DNA from: Pseudovibrio sp. M1P-2-3
GTDB lineage: Bacteria; Pseudomonadota; Alphaproteobacteria; Rhizobiales; Stappiaceae
Direction of reading: 5' to 3'
Length of the DNA: 64,000 nt
NCBI RefSeq assembly: GCF_031501865.1
Contig: NZ_JARRCW010000001.1
Span: 1,125,001 to 1,189,000 of the forward strand
Shown: positions 27,775-38,100 of the stretch, piece by piece
How positions within the stretch are numbered: the stretch's first letter is position 1
Layout: every line of letters begins with the position of its first letter
Made by a program: the position numbers and the translations under genes
The notes under the pieces: generated by a model
Database searches by the model: none
What the model saw: the letters and a program-made list of their open reading frames with translations, nothing else
What the model was told of the DNA's origin: nothing

Positions 27775-28824
27775 ATGGAAACAGTTGCTAAGATCCGTCG
27801 GTGGGTTCTGGTGGATGGGGTTTCAATTCGGGAAGTGAGCCGGAGAACCGGTATCTCTCGTAATACCATCCGCAAGTATTTACGTAATGATATCGTCGAG
27901 CCAAAGTATAATCTGAGTTCAGCGCGTCCGCTGCGCAGCTTGCTGGACTATGAAGTTTACCTCAAGTCTCTTTTTGAGGCTGACCTTTTACGCCCTTCCA
28001 GAGAGCGCCGAAGTATGCGTGGTCTTTATGAGGCCTTAGTTTTACAAGGCTTTGAAGGGTCCTATGATACGGTACGGCGGTATATTTTACGCCTCAAAAC
28101 CAAAGGCGGTCCGTTAAAGGGGTATGTTCCGCTCGAGTTTGACGCTGGCGATGCGGTGCAGTTTGACTGGAGCCATGAGGTGGTGTGCCTTGGCGGGGTG
28201 GACCAACGGATATATGTGGCCCATTTCCGCCTGTGCCATTCGCGCAAACCATTTCTGATTGCTTATTTTCGTGAGTCCCAGGAGATGGTTCTGGATGCCT
28301 TTAATGAGGCTTTTGCCTTTTATGACGGGATCCCCGAGCGGGTCATTATCGACAATCCCAAAACCATGGTGCTTGAGATAGGCAAAGGTAAGGAGCGGGT
28401 GTTTCATCCCCGTTTTCAAGCACTGATGAGCCATTACGCCACAGAGCCTGTTGCCTGTAGCCCGGCCAGCGGCTGGGAAAAGGGGCAGGTTGAAAATCAG
28501 GTCAAAGTGGTGCGCGGACAAGTGTTTTGTCCCAAACTGTCGTTTGCAACGCTTGAGGACCTCAATGCCCATCTGCAACTGCGCTGTGAGGCGTTGGCGC
28601 AAAAGGACCACCCGGAAGACAAGAGCCAGACGATTGCTGAGGTTTTCCAGAGGGAGCATGCTTGTCTGCGTTCCAAAGGCCGGGCTTTCGATGGCTATCG
28701 GGAGCGGACAGCTCGTGTCAGCGGCACCTGTTTGGTCCAGTATGATACAACAGCTATTCCGTTCCTTGCGCGTACAGCTTTAAAACGGTCACGTTGCGCA
28801 GTTATGCGCAGTACATTACCATTA
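27775..28824 (+). pseudogene. istA: IS21 transposase IstA, N-terminal part, frameshifted and truncated
   Basis: Starts METVAKIRRWVLVDGVSIREV (HTH start typical of IstA) and carries the DDE core: Asp in AVQFDWSHE, Asp in VIIDNPKTM, Glu in GWEKGQVENQV. The frame is good to about 28746 (TCLVQYDTT). There a one-base loss shifts it; the correct frame continues as NSYSVPCAYSFKTVTLRSYAQYIT. Sequence stops at the junction with an IS5 end. The upstream ATG at 27775 was chosen over earlier in-frame codons by family comparison. Confidence 0.85.
28776..28824 (+). repeat. 49-bp direct repeat, right copy (inside istA)
   Basis: 48 of 49 bases identical to 4047-4095, same orientation. The single mismatch is at the 16th base (T left, A right). 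Joining the segment ends across this repeat would rebuild a continuous istA. Confidence 0.9.
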
Positions 28825-28863
28825 GGACACCTCTAAAAATTCCAATTCTGCTTTTTTGTTGTA
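28825..28863 (+). mobile_element. IS5-family terminal fragment
   Basis: GGACACCTCTAAAAATTCC followed by the CTTTTTTGTTGTA stretch matches the right end of the complete IS5 copy (20145-21421) with one change. Only about 39 bp remain, abutting topB sequence. Confidence 0.8.
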
Positions 28864-29690
28864 AGCGCGCCCCCGACAGCGACCAGGGCCCACTGGAGCA
28901 GACGTGTGCCTTGCCGAATTTGCAGCCCGGCACCCCCATTCACCGAGGGCCGACGGATATCTTATCAAAAATGACCCGCACACCGCAGCGCTTCACCGAA
29001 GCGACCTTGCTGGCCGCAATGGAGCACATCTCCAAGTTTGTTACAGACGCTGAACAGCGCCAGATCCTTGATAAGACTGCCGGGTTGGGCACAGCGGCCA
29101 CGCGGGCGACGATCCTCGATGCCGCCATCACTAAGGGCTATTTCTTACGCAAAAACACAGTGTTATTGCCAACCCCCAAAGCGCGTGGTTTGGTGGCGGT
29201 GGTCCCGAAGGCCCTGGCGGCCGCCGGCGTCACCGCCTTGTGGGAACAAACGCTGGATGAAATTGGCCGCGGCACCACCTGTGACACCCAATTCATGAGC
29301 GATATTGACACGTGGGTGCGGGAGTTAACCCAAGAACAATTACAGGCATTTCGCCACGATCCAGACCACTACAAGGCCACATTCTTGCGGACCTTCAATG
29401 CCTATGCACCCAGCTTCACCTGTGAGAGCTGCGCGGCGCCGTTGCAAGAGTTCTGGGACGCAGGGGTCAGTTCGTGGCTGTGTACCAATTCCAATTCCAA
29501 TTGCAAGCGCCGCTATATGGACGGCACCGGCGCCGTGCACAGCGCCGCCTCAACGCCCCCGTGTCCCGAGTGCGGCGGTGCAACGCAACTGCGCCAGTCC
29601 CAGTCCAACGGCCGCCGCCGCCAGTTCTGGGGCTGTCGGAGCTATCCCAAATGTAGCGGCATCGTGCCCCATGCCCGCAGCCGAGCCTGA
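28864..29690 (+). pseudogene. topB: DNA topoisomerase III (TopB) C-terminal fragment
   Basis: Type IA topoisomerase relaxes negatively supercoiled DNA and decatenates; TopB copies are common on conjugative plasmids. The fragment begins mid-protein and contains the post-catalytic motif RTPQRFTEATLLAAME, then GLGTAATRATILD, and two C4-type zinc-ribbon segments (CESCAAPLQ…C and CPECGGATQ…CSG). The TOPRIM domain and active-site Tyr are missing, so it cannot be active. The sequence is clearly more GC-rich than the neighbours, indicating a different donor. It is bounded on the left by the IS5 end. Confidence 0.85.
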
Positions 29691-29695
29691 CCCCG

Positions 29696-29956
29696 ATGCC
29701 CGTTTATGATGCCCGCACCTGGCACACCGACCCCGGCGATCCAAACTGTCCGTTCTCTCCTCCCGCCGGCTTTTGCGGCGATGAGGAGGCGTATTTGCGG
29801 CTGATGCGTCAGCGTTATAGGCGCCCGCCCACCGACCAGCTGCTGGTGGTTTTCGCCCGCCTGGCGCCACAGCTGCCGTTGCGCGTTCACGGCCGGTTTC
29901 ACCGCCAAGCCCGCCAGATCGCCGCAGCAATTCAACGCCGCACCGGCAGCCGTTAA
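29696..29956 (+). CDS. Small hypothetical protein following topB fragment
   Basis: Predicted 86 residues starting MPVYDARTWHTDPGDPNCPF, with a basic C-terminal half (VHGRFHRQARQIAAAIQRR). It starts 5 bases after the topB stop, so the two were probably one transcription unit on the donor replicon. No known domain is recognised. Composition is GC-rich like topB. It may still be intact but has lost its normal promoter context. Confidence 0.5.
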   Translation: MPVYDARTWHTDPGDPNCPFSPPAGFCGDEEAYLRLMRQRYRRPPTDQLLVVFARLAPQLPLRVHGRFHRQARQIAAAIQRRTGSR

Positions 29957-30204
29957 CCAATAACCCAGCAGCAGTCTGCAGCACGGCGCCCGCACCGGTG
30001 GCCGCTCCGGTGAGTGCAGGTCCCGGGCGGGCGTCAGGCCCCAGACACAGATCCCACTCGCACCCTTAACACCTTAACTCATTGAATTTACACTTTGTTT
30101 TATAGGACGCGCCCGTCCACCGTCGCCGCAGCGGCCGCCGCGCCGCCCGGCGCGGCGCGGCGCGGCCGCTCAGAACATCAGTCCTTGAAACCGGCGATAA
30201 AGCG
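29957..30204. other. GC-rich junction region with self-complementary runs
   Basis: No gene is supported. The sequence at 30115-30172 is a dense run of GCCGC/GCGGC words able to fold on itself, forming the border between the GC-rich topB scrap and lower-GC sequence. It may be a remnant of a recombination or terminator structure. Confidence 0.4.
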
Positions 30205-30470
30205 TGATGGAATGCCCGGTTGTTTTGCATTGCTCCTTCAATGGTCATATTGAGGGTGAGCGCATCCAATCCATTCACAAATATCTTTTGTGCAATGGGA
30301 ATGCCGCCGCCAACGGTGACAGAGGCCTCTTCAGAAAACACATCGCGCAGAGTGCCCATTTCGGCAGCTTCTATTGCCTGCTTCGATACGTAAATCGAAG
30401 TGTTTCGATCTGCAGCTTCTGCAAACTGGTCATTATTGTAACTATAGACAACAACCGGATCTAGCTCCAC
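30205..30470 (-). pseudogene. TonB-dependent (heme-type) receptor plug-domain fragment
   Basis: Outer-membrane receptors of this type import heme or siderophores. The fragment starts at GTG (MELDPVVVYSYNNDQF) and carries plug-domain motifs: IYVSKQAIEAAEMGTLRDVF, VTVGGGIPIAQKIFVNGLDA, and TIEGAMQNNRAFHH. These match the heme/hemoglobin receptor group. There is no signal peptide upstream and no beta-barrel downstream: after FHH the frame enters the unrelated GC-rich junction. It is thus a broken scrap of roughly 90 codons. Confidence 0.75.
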
Positions 30471-30709
30471 CGAAGTTTATTCATTCTGGACTCCACTCAC
30501 ATGATTGGTCGTTTTACCTAAAACGAATCAATCATGAGAAAATTACTCATATTTAATGTGAGTGGTATATTTGCCAGGTAAAATATATGCAAGTGCATTT
30601 AAAATTTTACGGGATATAAGTGAGGAAAATTGGATCCTTTCGTTTTTCCCGATCTAAAATAAGTGGGCTTGTTAAAAAAGGACTGATCTAAAGGAAATGG
30701 AGAGCCTTA
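30471..30709. other. Short intergenic stretch before IS630 copy 2
   Basis: AT-rich, contains an imperfect inverted repeat TCACATGATTGG.. / ..AATCATGAGA around 30500-30540. No gene is seen. The last bases before 30710 belong to the sequence interrupted by the IS630 element. Confidence 0.4.
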
Positions 30710-30721
30710 TACCAACGGCAC

Positions 30722-31300
30722 TTATAATTGACCTGTATGCGCCCAATTTCGTCTACCGATTGATGTGATTGTGTGGGGTTGTTGAATAAGCTTATTCCAA
30801 GCGGAACAGGCGGCATCGACAATTTCCTGGTAGTCTTGAAAGGTTCGGTTAGAGAGCCAGTTTTGCCGTAAGTACTGCCAAACATTTTCAACCGGGTTGA
30901 GCTCCGGAGAACGGGGTGGGAGCAGCAAGATGGTTATATTATCAGGCAACTTCAGTTTTGCCGTTGTATGCCAACCCGCTTGATCCATCAGGACCACTGC
31001 GTGCGCCCCTTTGGCGACGGTTCGGCTGATTTCTTTAAGGTGAAGCTGCATGGAATTGGTATTGGCTTTGGGCAAAACAAGTGCTGCCCCTTTGCCGTGG
31101 GCGGGGCAGATGGCCCCGAATACATAAGTTGATTGATAGCGCCCGTCGCTGGGAGCCCGTGGTCTCGTTCCTTTTTTTGCCCACCTTCTGGTGAGCCCAT
31201 TTTTTTGACCAATGCGGGCTTCGTCCTGCCACCAGATTTCCATGGATGTTTGTGAGGGCAAGCGCGCTTTTATTTCTTTAAGCTGGGCATGGAAGTTTTT
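30722..31300 (-). CDS. IS630-family transposase, second frame (DDE part), copy 2
   Basis: Equivalent to the catalytic frame of copy 1, entered by a -1 shift at the seven-base T run (A run on the coding strand) at 31296-31302. The DDE residues (QDEARIG, LMDQAGWH, NPVENVW) are intact. One distinguishing change is Met for Thr in the GQKNG context (QKMG on an overlapping frame) and Pro-Pro-Arg before SPELN is kept as in copy 1. Confidence 0.8.
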   Translation of the reverse strand, partial: KNFHAQLKEIKARLPSQTSMEIWWQDEARIGQKNGLTRRWAKKGTRPRAPSDGRYQSTYVFGAICPAHGKGAALVLPKANTNSMQLHLKEISRTVAKGAHAVVLMDQAGWHTTAKLKLPDNITILLLPPRSPELNPVENVWQYLRQNWLSNRTFQDYQEIVDAACSAWNKLIQQPHTITSIGRRNWAHTGQL

Positions 31301-31785
31301 TTATATGTCTCCATAACTTGCTCGTCCTGTGCCGGGTGCTGTGGCCGAACGCTGACCCGAGAAAATCCCAGAACTCTGAGGAGGCTTGAAATAGCCCTTT
31401 CGCTATAGCTGACCCCAAACTTCTGCTCGATCACACCTTGCAGATCCCGCCGACGCCAGCGAATTACGCCGTGTTGTTGTAAATCAGGCCCAGCCTCAAC
31501 CAGATCTGCAAATTCAGCCATTTGCTCTTTATTTAACCACCGGACACGGCCCGGGCTCTTACGATTGTACAGGCCGTGCGGCCCTTCTGCGTTAAACCGA
31601 TGCACCCAGTCTCGCAGTGTTTGGCGGTCCATGCCGCCCATGCGTGCCGCCTCCAAGCGCGACAACCCATCATAAACAGCAGCAAGAGCAAGAAGGCGGC
31701 GGCTCTGCCTGACATCCTTACTTTGACAAGCAAGAGTTCGTAACGAAGAAGCATCATAGTCTCGGCGCAATGGGATCGCTGACAT
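31270..31785 (-). CDS. IS630-family transposase, first frame, copy 2
   Basis: 171-residue HTH half of the transposase. Start ATG at 31785 with AGGAG upstream, as in the other copies. Shows KSPGR and the ending SMPSLKK (copies 1 and 3 have PGLKK). HTH motif MGGMDRQTLRDWVH is intact. Confidence 0.85.
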   Translation of the reverse strand: MSAIPLRRDYDASSLRTLACQSKDVRQSRRLLALAAVYDGLSRLEAARMGGMDRQTLRDWVHRFNAEGPHGLYNRKSPGRVRWLNKEQMAEFADLVEAGPDLQQHGVIRWRRRDLQGVIEQKFGVSYSERAISSLLRVLGFSRVSVRPQHPAQDEQVMETYKKTSMPSLKK

Positions 31786-31870
31786 TGGGAATCTCCTTTC
31801 CCAATGTTGAATCACAATTCAAGTGATTTGGGAATCCTCATCCCGAGTCAAAAACAGGTGCCGTTGGTAT

Positions 31871-31980
31871 TAGTCGCACTCTTTCTTTTCTGCCTTCATG
31901 GTCTTGAACAGGGTTTCCACCATGGAACTATCGACGCAACGTCCCACCCGACCCAATAAGGCGGGCAATGGTCTCTATTT
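31871..31980 (-). pseudogene. IS3-type orfB scrap (integrase-core end)
   Basis: One frame reads GRCVDSSMVETLFKTMKAEK, the conserved catalytic-Glu neighbourhood of IS3-family OrfB (family form close to CxDNxxxESFFxxLKxE). No start, no upstream core and no intact downstream part are visible; IS630 copy 2 lies at its 3' side. Confidence 0.55.
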
Positions 31981-32067
31981 GCAGAAGGCACTGAGAAAGC
32001 ATAGGACAAACGTATCTTCGAAAAGAGGATACTGGTTTTCTAGATTAGGAAACGCGTAGACAATGAG

Positions 32068-32109
32068 TTAAAGCGGTGCGTGTTTCTATAAAAACACGCA
32101 CCGCTTTAA
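32068..32109 (-). terminator. Strong 18-bp hairpin terminator after giant gene 2
   Basis: Perfect stem TTAAAGCGGTGCGTGTTT with its exact complement, 6-nt loop, starting 31 bases beyond the stop codon. The stem is closed by A/T pairs, giving short U-rich ends on both strands, so it can serve as a bidirectional terminator. Confidence 0.8.
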
Positions 32110-32139
32110 GTGCTTAGTCCCGCTAGGAGAGGGGGGCGC

Positions 32140-35100
32140 TTAGATAATGTCTGTGACTTCGACCCTCACGGTTGCTGAGGATTGATCTCCTTCCTCATCT
32201 TCGATGGTATAAGAGAACTCTTCAGTGCCAATGAACTCCTCATTGGGGGTGAACGTCAAAAACTCGGGATTTGACGCATCATAGCTCACGGTTCCGTTTT
32301 CAGTCTTCGAGAAATCGAAGATAAACAGTTCACTTGAGGTCAGGCTGTAGTCATTGTCCAGAACGTTGATATCGACTGGTTGTCCTGATGTGGTTGTGGC
32401 CTGATCGTCAACGGCGACTGGAGCCTCAACGGAGCGCACCAATGGCTCCGGTGCGGACCTGACCAACCTGCTAGTCATGTCCAGAGTTGCGCCAACAATG
32501 CTCCAGCCATAGGTCTGGGTCAGAATATCATAGGACTGGGTGTCAGTGTAGGTGAGGCCTTGAGCGCCTAAAATCACGTTGGACTGGATCGCGGTTTCGC
32601 CCGCGGCCACATCCAGTGTGGACCATCCGGCCAGCAGACTGTCGAAGTTCGCGGTGCTCATGGCTGTATTGTCAAGCATGTTTCTGGCATGGGTGAGCGA
32701 GGAAATATCCCAGTCGCCAATGTCTTGATCAAAACTGGAAGCGTCATCGAACATGAGTTCCATGTTCGTCACCTGACTGGTATCCCAATCCCCAACACCG
32801 TGGTTAAAGCTGGCCGCTTCGCTAAACATGCCGCGCATGTTCGTTACTGAGCTGGTATTCCAATCGCCGATATCTTGATCAAATGATCCTGCTTGGAAGA
32901 ACATGTCATCCATGCTCTCAACATTGCCAGTGTCCCAATCACCGATATCTTGATCAAAATCGGTACCAAGGCGGAACATACTGCCCATGTCTTTAACTTG
33001 GCTCGTGTTCCAGTCTCCAATGTCCTGATTGAATTTATTGACCTCGCCAAACAGCCCATACATATCGGTGACATTGCCGGTATCCCATCCACCAACATCC
33101 TGATTGAAGTCATAGACTTCCCAGAACATCTGTTTCATGCTGGTTACCTTGCTGGTATCCCAGTTTCCGATATCCTGATTAAAGTCAGTTGCAAGGAAGA
33201 ACATCTGGGTCATGTCCTCCACACTGCTGGTATCCCAGCCACCAATGTCTTGATTGAAGTTCTCTGCAATATAGAACATACGATACATATTGGTGACGTT
33301 ACCGGTGTCCCAATTGCCAATATCCTGATTGAACTGCTCGGCTACATAGAACATGCTTTCCATGTTAATGACGCCGCTCATGTCCCAGTTCACCACATAA
33401 TCTTCGTTGAAGGTATCATCAGCATAGAACAGGCGGCTCAAATCTGAGTTTTCAGCGTCTATGATGGCCTGCACCTCGGCTTGTGTTGGCAGGTTGGAAA
33501 ACTTTGTTTCTGCCCCTATGGCGGCCTGATAGCGCGCTTCCATAGGGGAGGCTGCCGTATTGGACCCTTGTAGGACCCTTTGTGCAACAACAGCCAGTTG
33601 ATCATCGGTCACCGCAACACCATTGGCATTGTTCGCCCCGTCAAGAGAGGCGGAATCCTCAAGGATCTCGCTGTAGATTGCGTCTCGTTCAGCAGCGGTT
33701 GCCGCGCCCACAATTGTCCAGCCGTAATCGTTGACCAAGGTGTTGTAGGCATCCACATTAGAGTAAATCAATCCGGCGGCGCCAAGCGTGATGTTGAGCG
33801 GAATATCATCAATGCCATCGGCATCCGCTCCGGAAGAATCCTTGGACCAACCCGCCAGTAAATTGTCGAAGTTCTGTGTCGACAGACCCGAATAGTTGAG
33901 CATGCCTTCCGCATTCATCAAAGCCGAGATATCCCAGTCTCCTAGGTCGCGGTCAAAGGCACTTGCACCGTAAAACATGTAGCTCAAGTCTGCAACACTG
34001 CTGGTGTTCCAAAGGATATGATTTCCGTTATAACTATCAGCGTTATAGAACATATGGCTCATATTGGTGACATCGCTGGTATCCCAGCTGTCAATGTTAA
34101 GGTTGAAGCTGCGCGCACCGCTGAACATGCCACTCATGTTCATGACGCCCTGCGTATCCCACTCCTGTATATAGCTGGCGTTAAAATCGGTTTGATCAGC
34201 AAACAGTTCGCTCAGGTCAGTGTTCTGTGCATCGATAATGGCCTGAACTTCCGAGACAGTCGGAAGATTTGAGAAGCCTGTTTCCTGTTGAATCGCCGTT
34301 TGATACCGGGATTCCATTGGGGAACTTTCACGTTCATCACCTTTGAGAACCCGTTGCGCAAATAAGTCTAGTTGATCATCTGTTACTGCAACGCGATTTG
34401 CGTTGTTCGCGCCTCCATTAGAGGCTGAATCCTCCAGAACTTCAGTAAGGACCGCATCAGCCTCAGCTTTTGAAATCGCTCCGACAATGGTCCATCCATA
34501 ATTTTCAGTCAGCAAATTATAAGCGGATGTGTCGCTATAGATGAGCCTTGCGGCACCCAATGTCACATTAAGGGGAATATCGTCGATACCATCGCCGCTT
34601 GTACCAGAACTATCTTGGGACCATCCCGCCAGAAGACTGTCAAAATTTGCAATGCTCATGGCAGTGTTGTCGAGCATACTTCTGGCATGGGTCAGCGCGG
34701 AAATATCCCAGTCGCCAAGGTCTTGATCAAAACTGGAAGCGCCTTTGAACATGAATTCCATTTTCGTCACTTGGCTAGTATCCCAAGCGCCAACATTCTG
34801 GTTAAAGCTGGTCGCTGCGCTAAACATGCTGCTCATGTTTGTGACTGAGCTGGTATCCCAATCACCTATATATTGATCAAATGATCCTGCTTGGAAGAAC
34901 ATGTAGGTCATTTCCTCAACACTACCAGTGTCCCAGTCTCCAATATCTTGATTAAAGCTGGTTGCTAGAGAAAACATGGCTCGCATGTTTGTGGCGGCAC
35001 TGGTGTCCCACTCACCGATATCTTGATTAAAGCTGAATGCCTCTTGGAATACTCCTCTCATGTCTTGAACGGACCCGGTATCCCATTCTCCAATGTCCTG

Positions 35101-38100
35101 ATTGAAAGCCTTCGCCAAATAGAACAGCTGCTGCATGTTCTGGACAGCGCTAACATCCCAGTTGCCGATGTCTTGGTTAAAGCTCTCAGCGCGGAAGAAC
35201 GTTTGCCGCATGCTGGTCACTCCGCTTGTGTCCCAGTTGCTGATGTCCTGATTAAACTCAAAGGTGAAGAAGAAGGTTTGCTCCATATTGGTGAGGGAGC
35301 TTGTATCCCAGTTGCCAATATCCTGATTGAACTGCTCCGCAGCAAAGAACATCCGGTACATATTGTTCACGCCGCTCACATCCCAGTCCACTACGTAGGC
35401 TTCGTTGAATGTATCTTGTCCCAAAAACAGCTGGCTTAAATCAGCGTTTTCAGTATCAATAATTGTCTGCACTTGCGCTGTTGTCGGCAGGTTGGAAAAA
35501 CCGGTTTCCTGTTGAATGGCCGCTTGATAGCGCGCTTCCATGGGGGAGGACGCGGTGTCGCTGCCCTGCAAGACACGATCTAAGAATTCAGAGAGTTGCT
35601 CCTCAGTAACGGCCACGCCATTCTCGTTCATCGCACCGCCAGCAGACGCGGAATCCTCTAGAATTTCAGTAAGAGCCGCAGTTTTTGCTTGGTTTTCTGT
35701 CACATTAACGGTGATTGTGTACTCATTCTCACCGCCGTTGCCATCTGAAACGATAAAGCTGAAACCATCCGTTCCCTTAAAATCGTCCAGAGGGGTATAG
35801 GTATAGGTTCCATCGCTATTGATCACCACGGTGCCGTTGGCAGCTTCTGTGGTGCCGGCGCTGTAGATCGGGGTATCGCCGTCCACATCCGCGACGGTTG
35901 GCAGGGTGCCGGAGAGGGGGGTGTCTTCATCGGTTGTTGCTGAACCATCCGCAGCGGTGGGGGCGTCATTGGTGCCCGTGATGACGACCGTTAAGGGGGC
36001 TGTGTCTGTGATTATACCCGTCTGATCCGTCACTGCGAGCGAATACGTGATCTCAAGTCTCTCACCAACGGCGAGAGAGTCGAAGGTTTCCAATCCGGTT
36101 GCAAACTCCCAAGGGATGGAGACATTATTAATGCCGTCCGAAACGGCAAGGCGCAGCGATAGGTCTACCATTGACAGAAGGTCCGAGTCGCTTGGTGCCT
36201 TCGTAGCTCCCGTTCCTGCAACACTAACACTAACTGCAGAGACCGCTACAAGATCGCCCTGATCAACGTCACGCACAAGGATGTTCCCGGATACCGACAG
36301 TGGAGCATCTGTTTCGGTGACCTCACCACTATCCACAGCGACAAAGAATGGATCATCATTAATCGCGCTCACGTTCACCGTGAAGGTGTACTCATTCTCG
36401 CCGCCATCCGGACCAGAGACGATGTAGGAGAAGCTGTCAGTGCCGTTGAAGTCTACGTCCGGGGTGTAGGAGTAGGTACCATCGGAGTTGATGATGACTG
36501 ATCCGCTGGAGGGCGCGGTGCTTCCGGCGCTGTAGCTCACGCCGTTGCCATCTGTGTCTATGGCTGTTGGTAAGGCACCGGAAAGTGGTGTATCCTCATC
36601 GGTTGTGGCTGCGCCGTCTGCGGCGGTGGGGGCATCGACAACCGGATCGACGGTGACAGTGAAAGTGTACTCGTTCTGCCCGCCATCTGGGCCAGAGACG
36701 ATGTAGGAGAAAATGTCGATGCCGTTAAAGTCTATGTCCGGAGTGTAGGAGTAGCTGCCATCGGAGTTTATGATGACAGATCCGCTAAAGGGCCCAGTAC
36801 TCCCGGCGCTGTAGCTTACGCCGTTGCCATCCGTGTCTATGGCTGTTGGTAAGGCACCGGAAAGTGGGGTATCCTCATCGGTTGTGGCTGCGCCGTCTGC
36901 GGCGGTGGGGGCATCGACAACCGGATCGACAGTGACGGTGAAGGTGTACTCATTGTTGCCGCCTTTGCCGTCGGACACGGTGTAGGAGAAGGTGTCAGTG
37001 CCATTAAAGTCAGGATCCGGGGTGTAGGTATAGGTACCGTCATCATTAATCACCACGGTGCCGTTGGCTGCGTCTGTGGTGCCCGCCCCATAGACTGGGG
37101 TATCCCCATCCACATCTGTGGCGGTTGGCAAGGTGCCCGAAAGGGCGGTATCTTCATTGGTGGAGCCCGCACCATCCGCAGCGGTGGGCGCATCGTTCAC
37201 CGCATTCACTCTAACAGTAATGGTTGCCGTGCTGGCTTTGTCGCCATCTGACACACGGATGTTGAAACTGTCATTACCGTTGAAGTTAGCGGTTGGGGTG
37301 TAGGTGTAGTCTCCCGTATTGGCGTTGAGGGATACGTCTCCGTTTGTGGGATCTCTGGTAATTGAGTAAGACAGGTCTGAGGTGGGACTGTCATAATCAT
37401 ACGCCATTGCATTTGATGTGACAAACGTGTCCTCGGCAATGGTGAGCCGTTCATTTCCAATCTCCGGGGCATCATTAACCGGGGTCACTGTGATCCTCAC
37501 CGTTGCCGTATCGGTGAGGCCTTCACTGTCAACGATTGTATAGGTGTAGGAATCAGTGCCATTAAAGTCCCGCTGCGGGAAATAGTTGATGGACTGCCCA
37601 CTGATAAAGGTGCTACCGAATGACGGATTGGAGACACTTTGAATCCGGAAATTGCTGTCAATGTCGCTGTCATTGCGCAGGACCCCATAATTATAAGCAC
37701 CATCTTCTCGTACTGTGAAGCTGTCATCTTGTGCCACAGGCGCATCGTTGACCGGATCCACGGTAATGGTGAAGTCGTATTCATTCTGACCACTGATCCC
37801 ATCAGAGACGACATAGGAGAAGGTGTCCGTGCCGTTAAAGTCCGCATCGGGGGTGTAGGTGTAGGTTCCATCACTATTGATCGTCACATTGCCGTTGGCT
37901 GCCTCTGTGGTGCCCGCCCCGTAGGTTGGAGTGTCGCCTTCAACGTCTGATGCGGTTGGCAGAGTACCGGAGAGGGGGGTGTCTTCATCGGTGGTTGCTG
38001 AACCGTCGGCGGCGGTGGACGCATCGTTTACGGGATCGACAGTAACGGTGAAGGTGTACTCATTTTCGCCGCCGTTTCCGTCAGAGACGATGTAGGAGAA

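Larger units (their letters stand above)
27677..28824 (+). mobile_element. IS21-family element, left half
   Basis: Starts at a terminus TGTTGACACTACC with an internal ACTGACCCACC motif typical of IS21 ends, followed by istA. The sequence ends at 28824, where an IS5 end begins. The missing right half corresponds to 4096-6336. Confidence 0.78.
30710..31869 (-). mobile_element. IS630-family element, copy 2
   Basis: Same element as at 4613-5772 in opposite orientation, with ends TACCAACGGCAC. It is inserted next to or within an IS3-type orfB scrap (31871-31980). Only a few substitutions distinguish it from the others. Confidence 0.9.
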
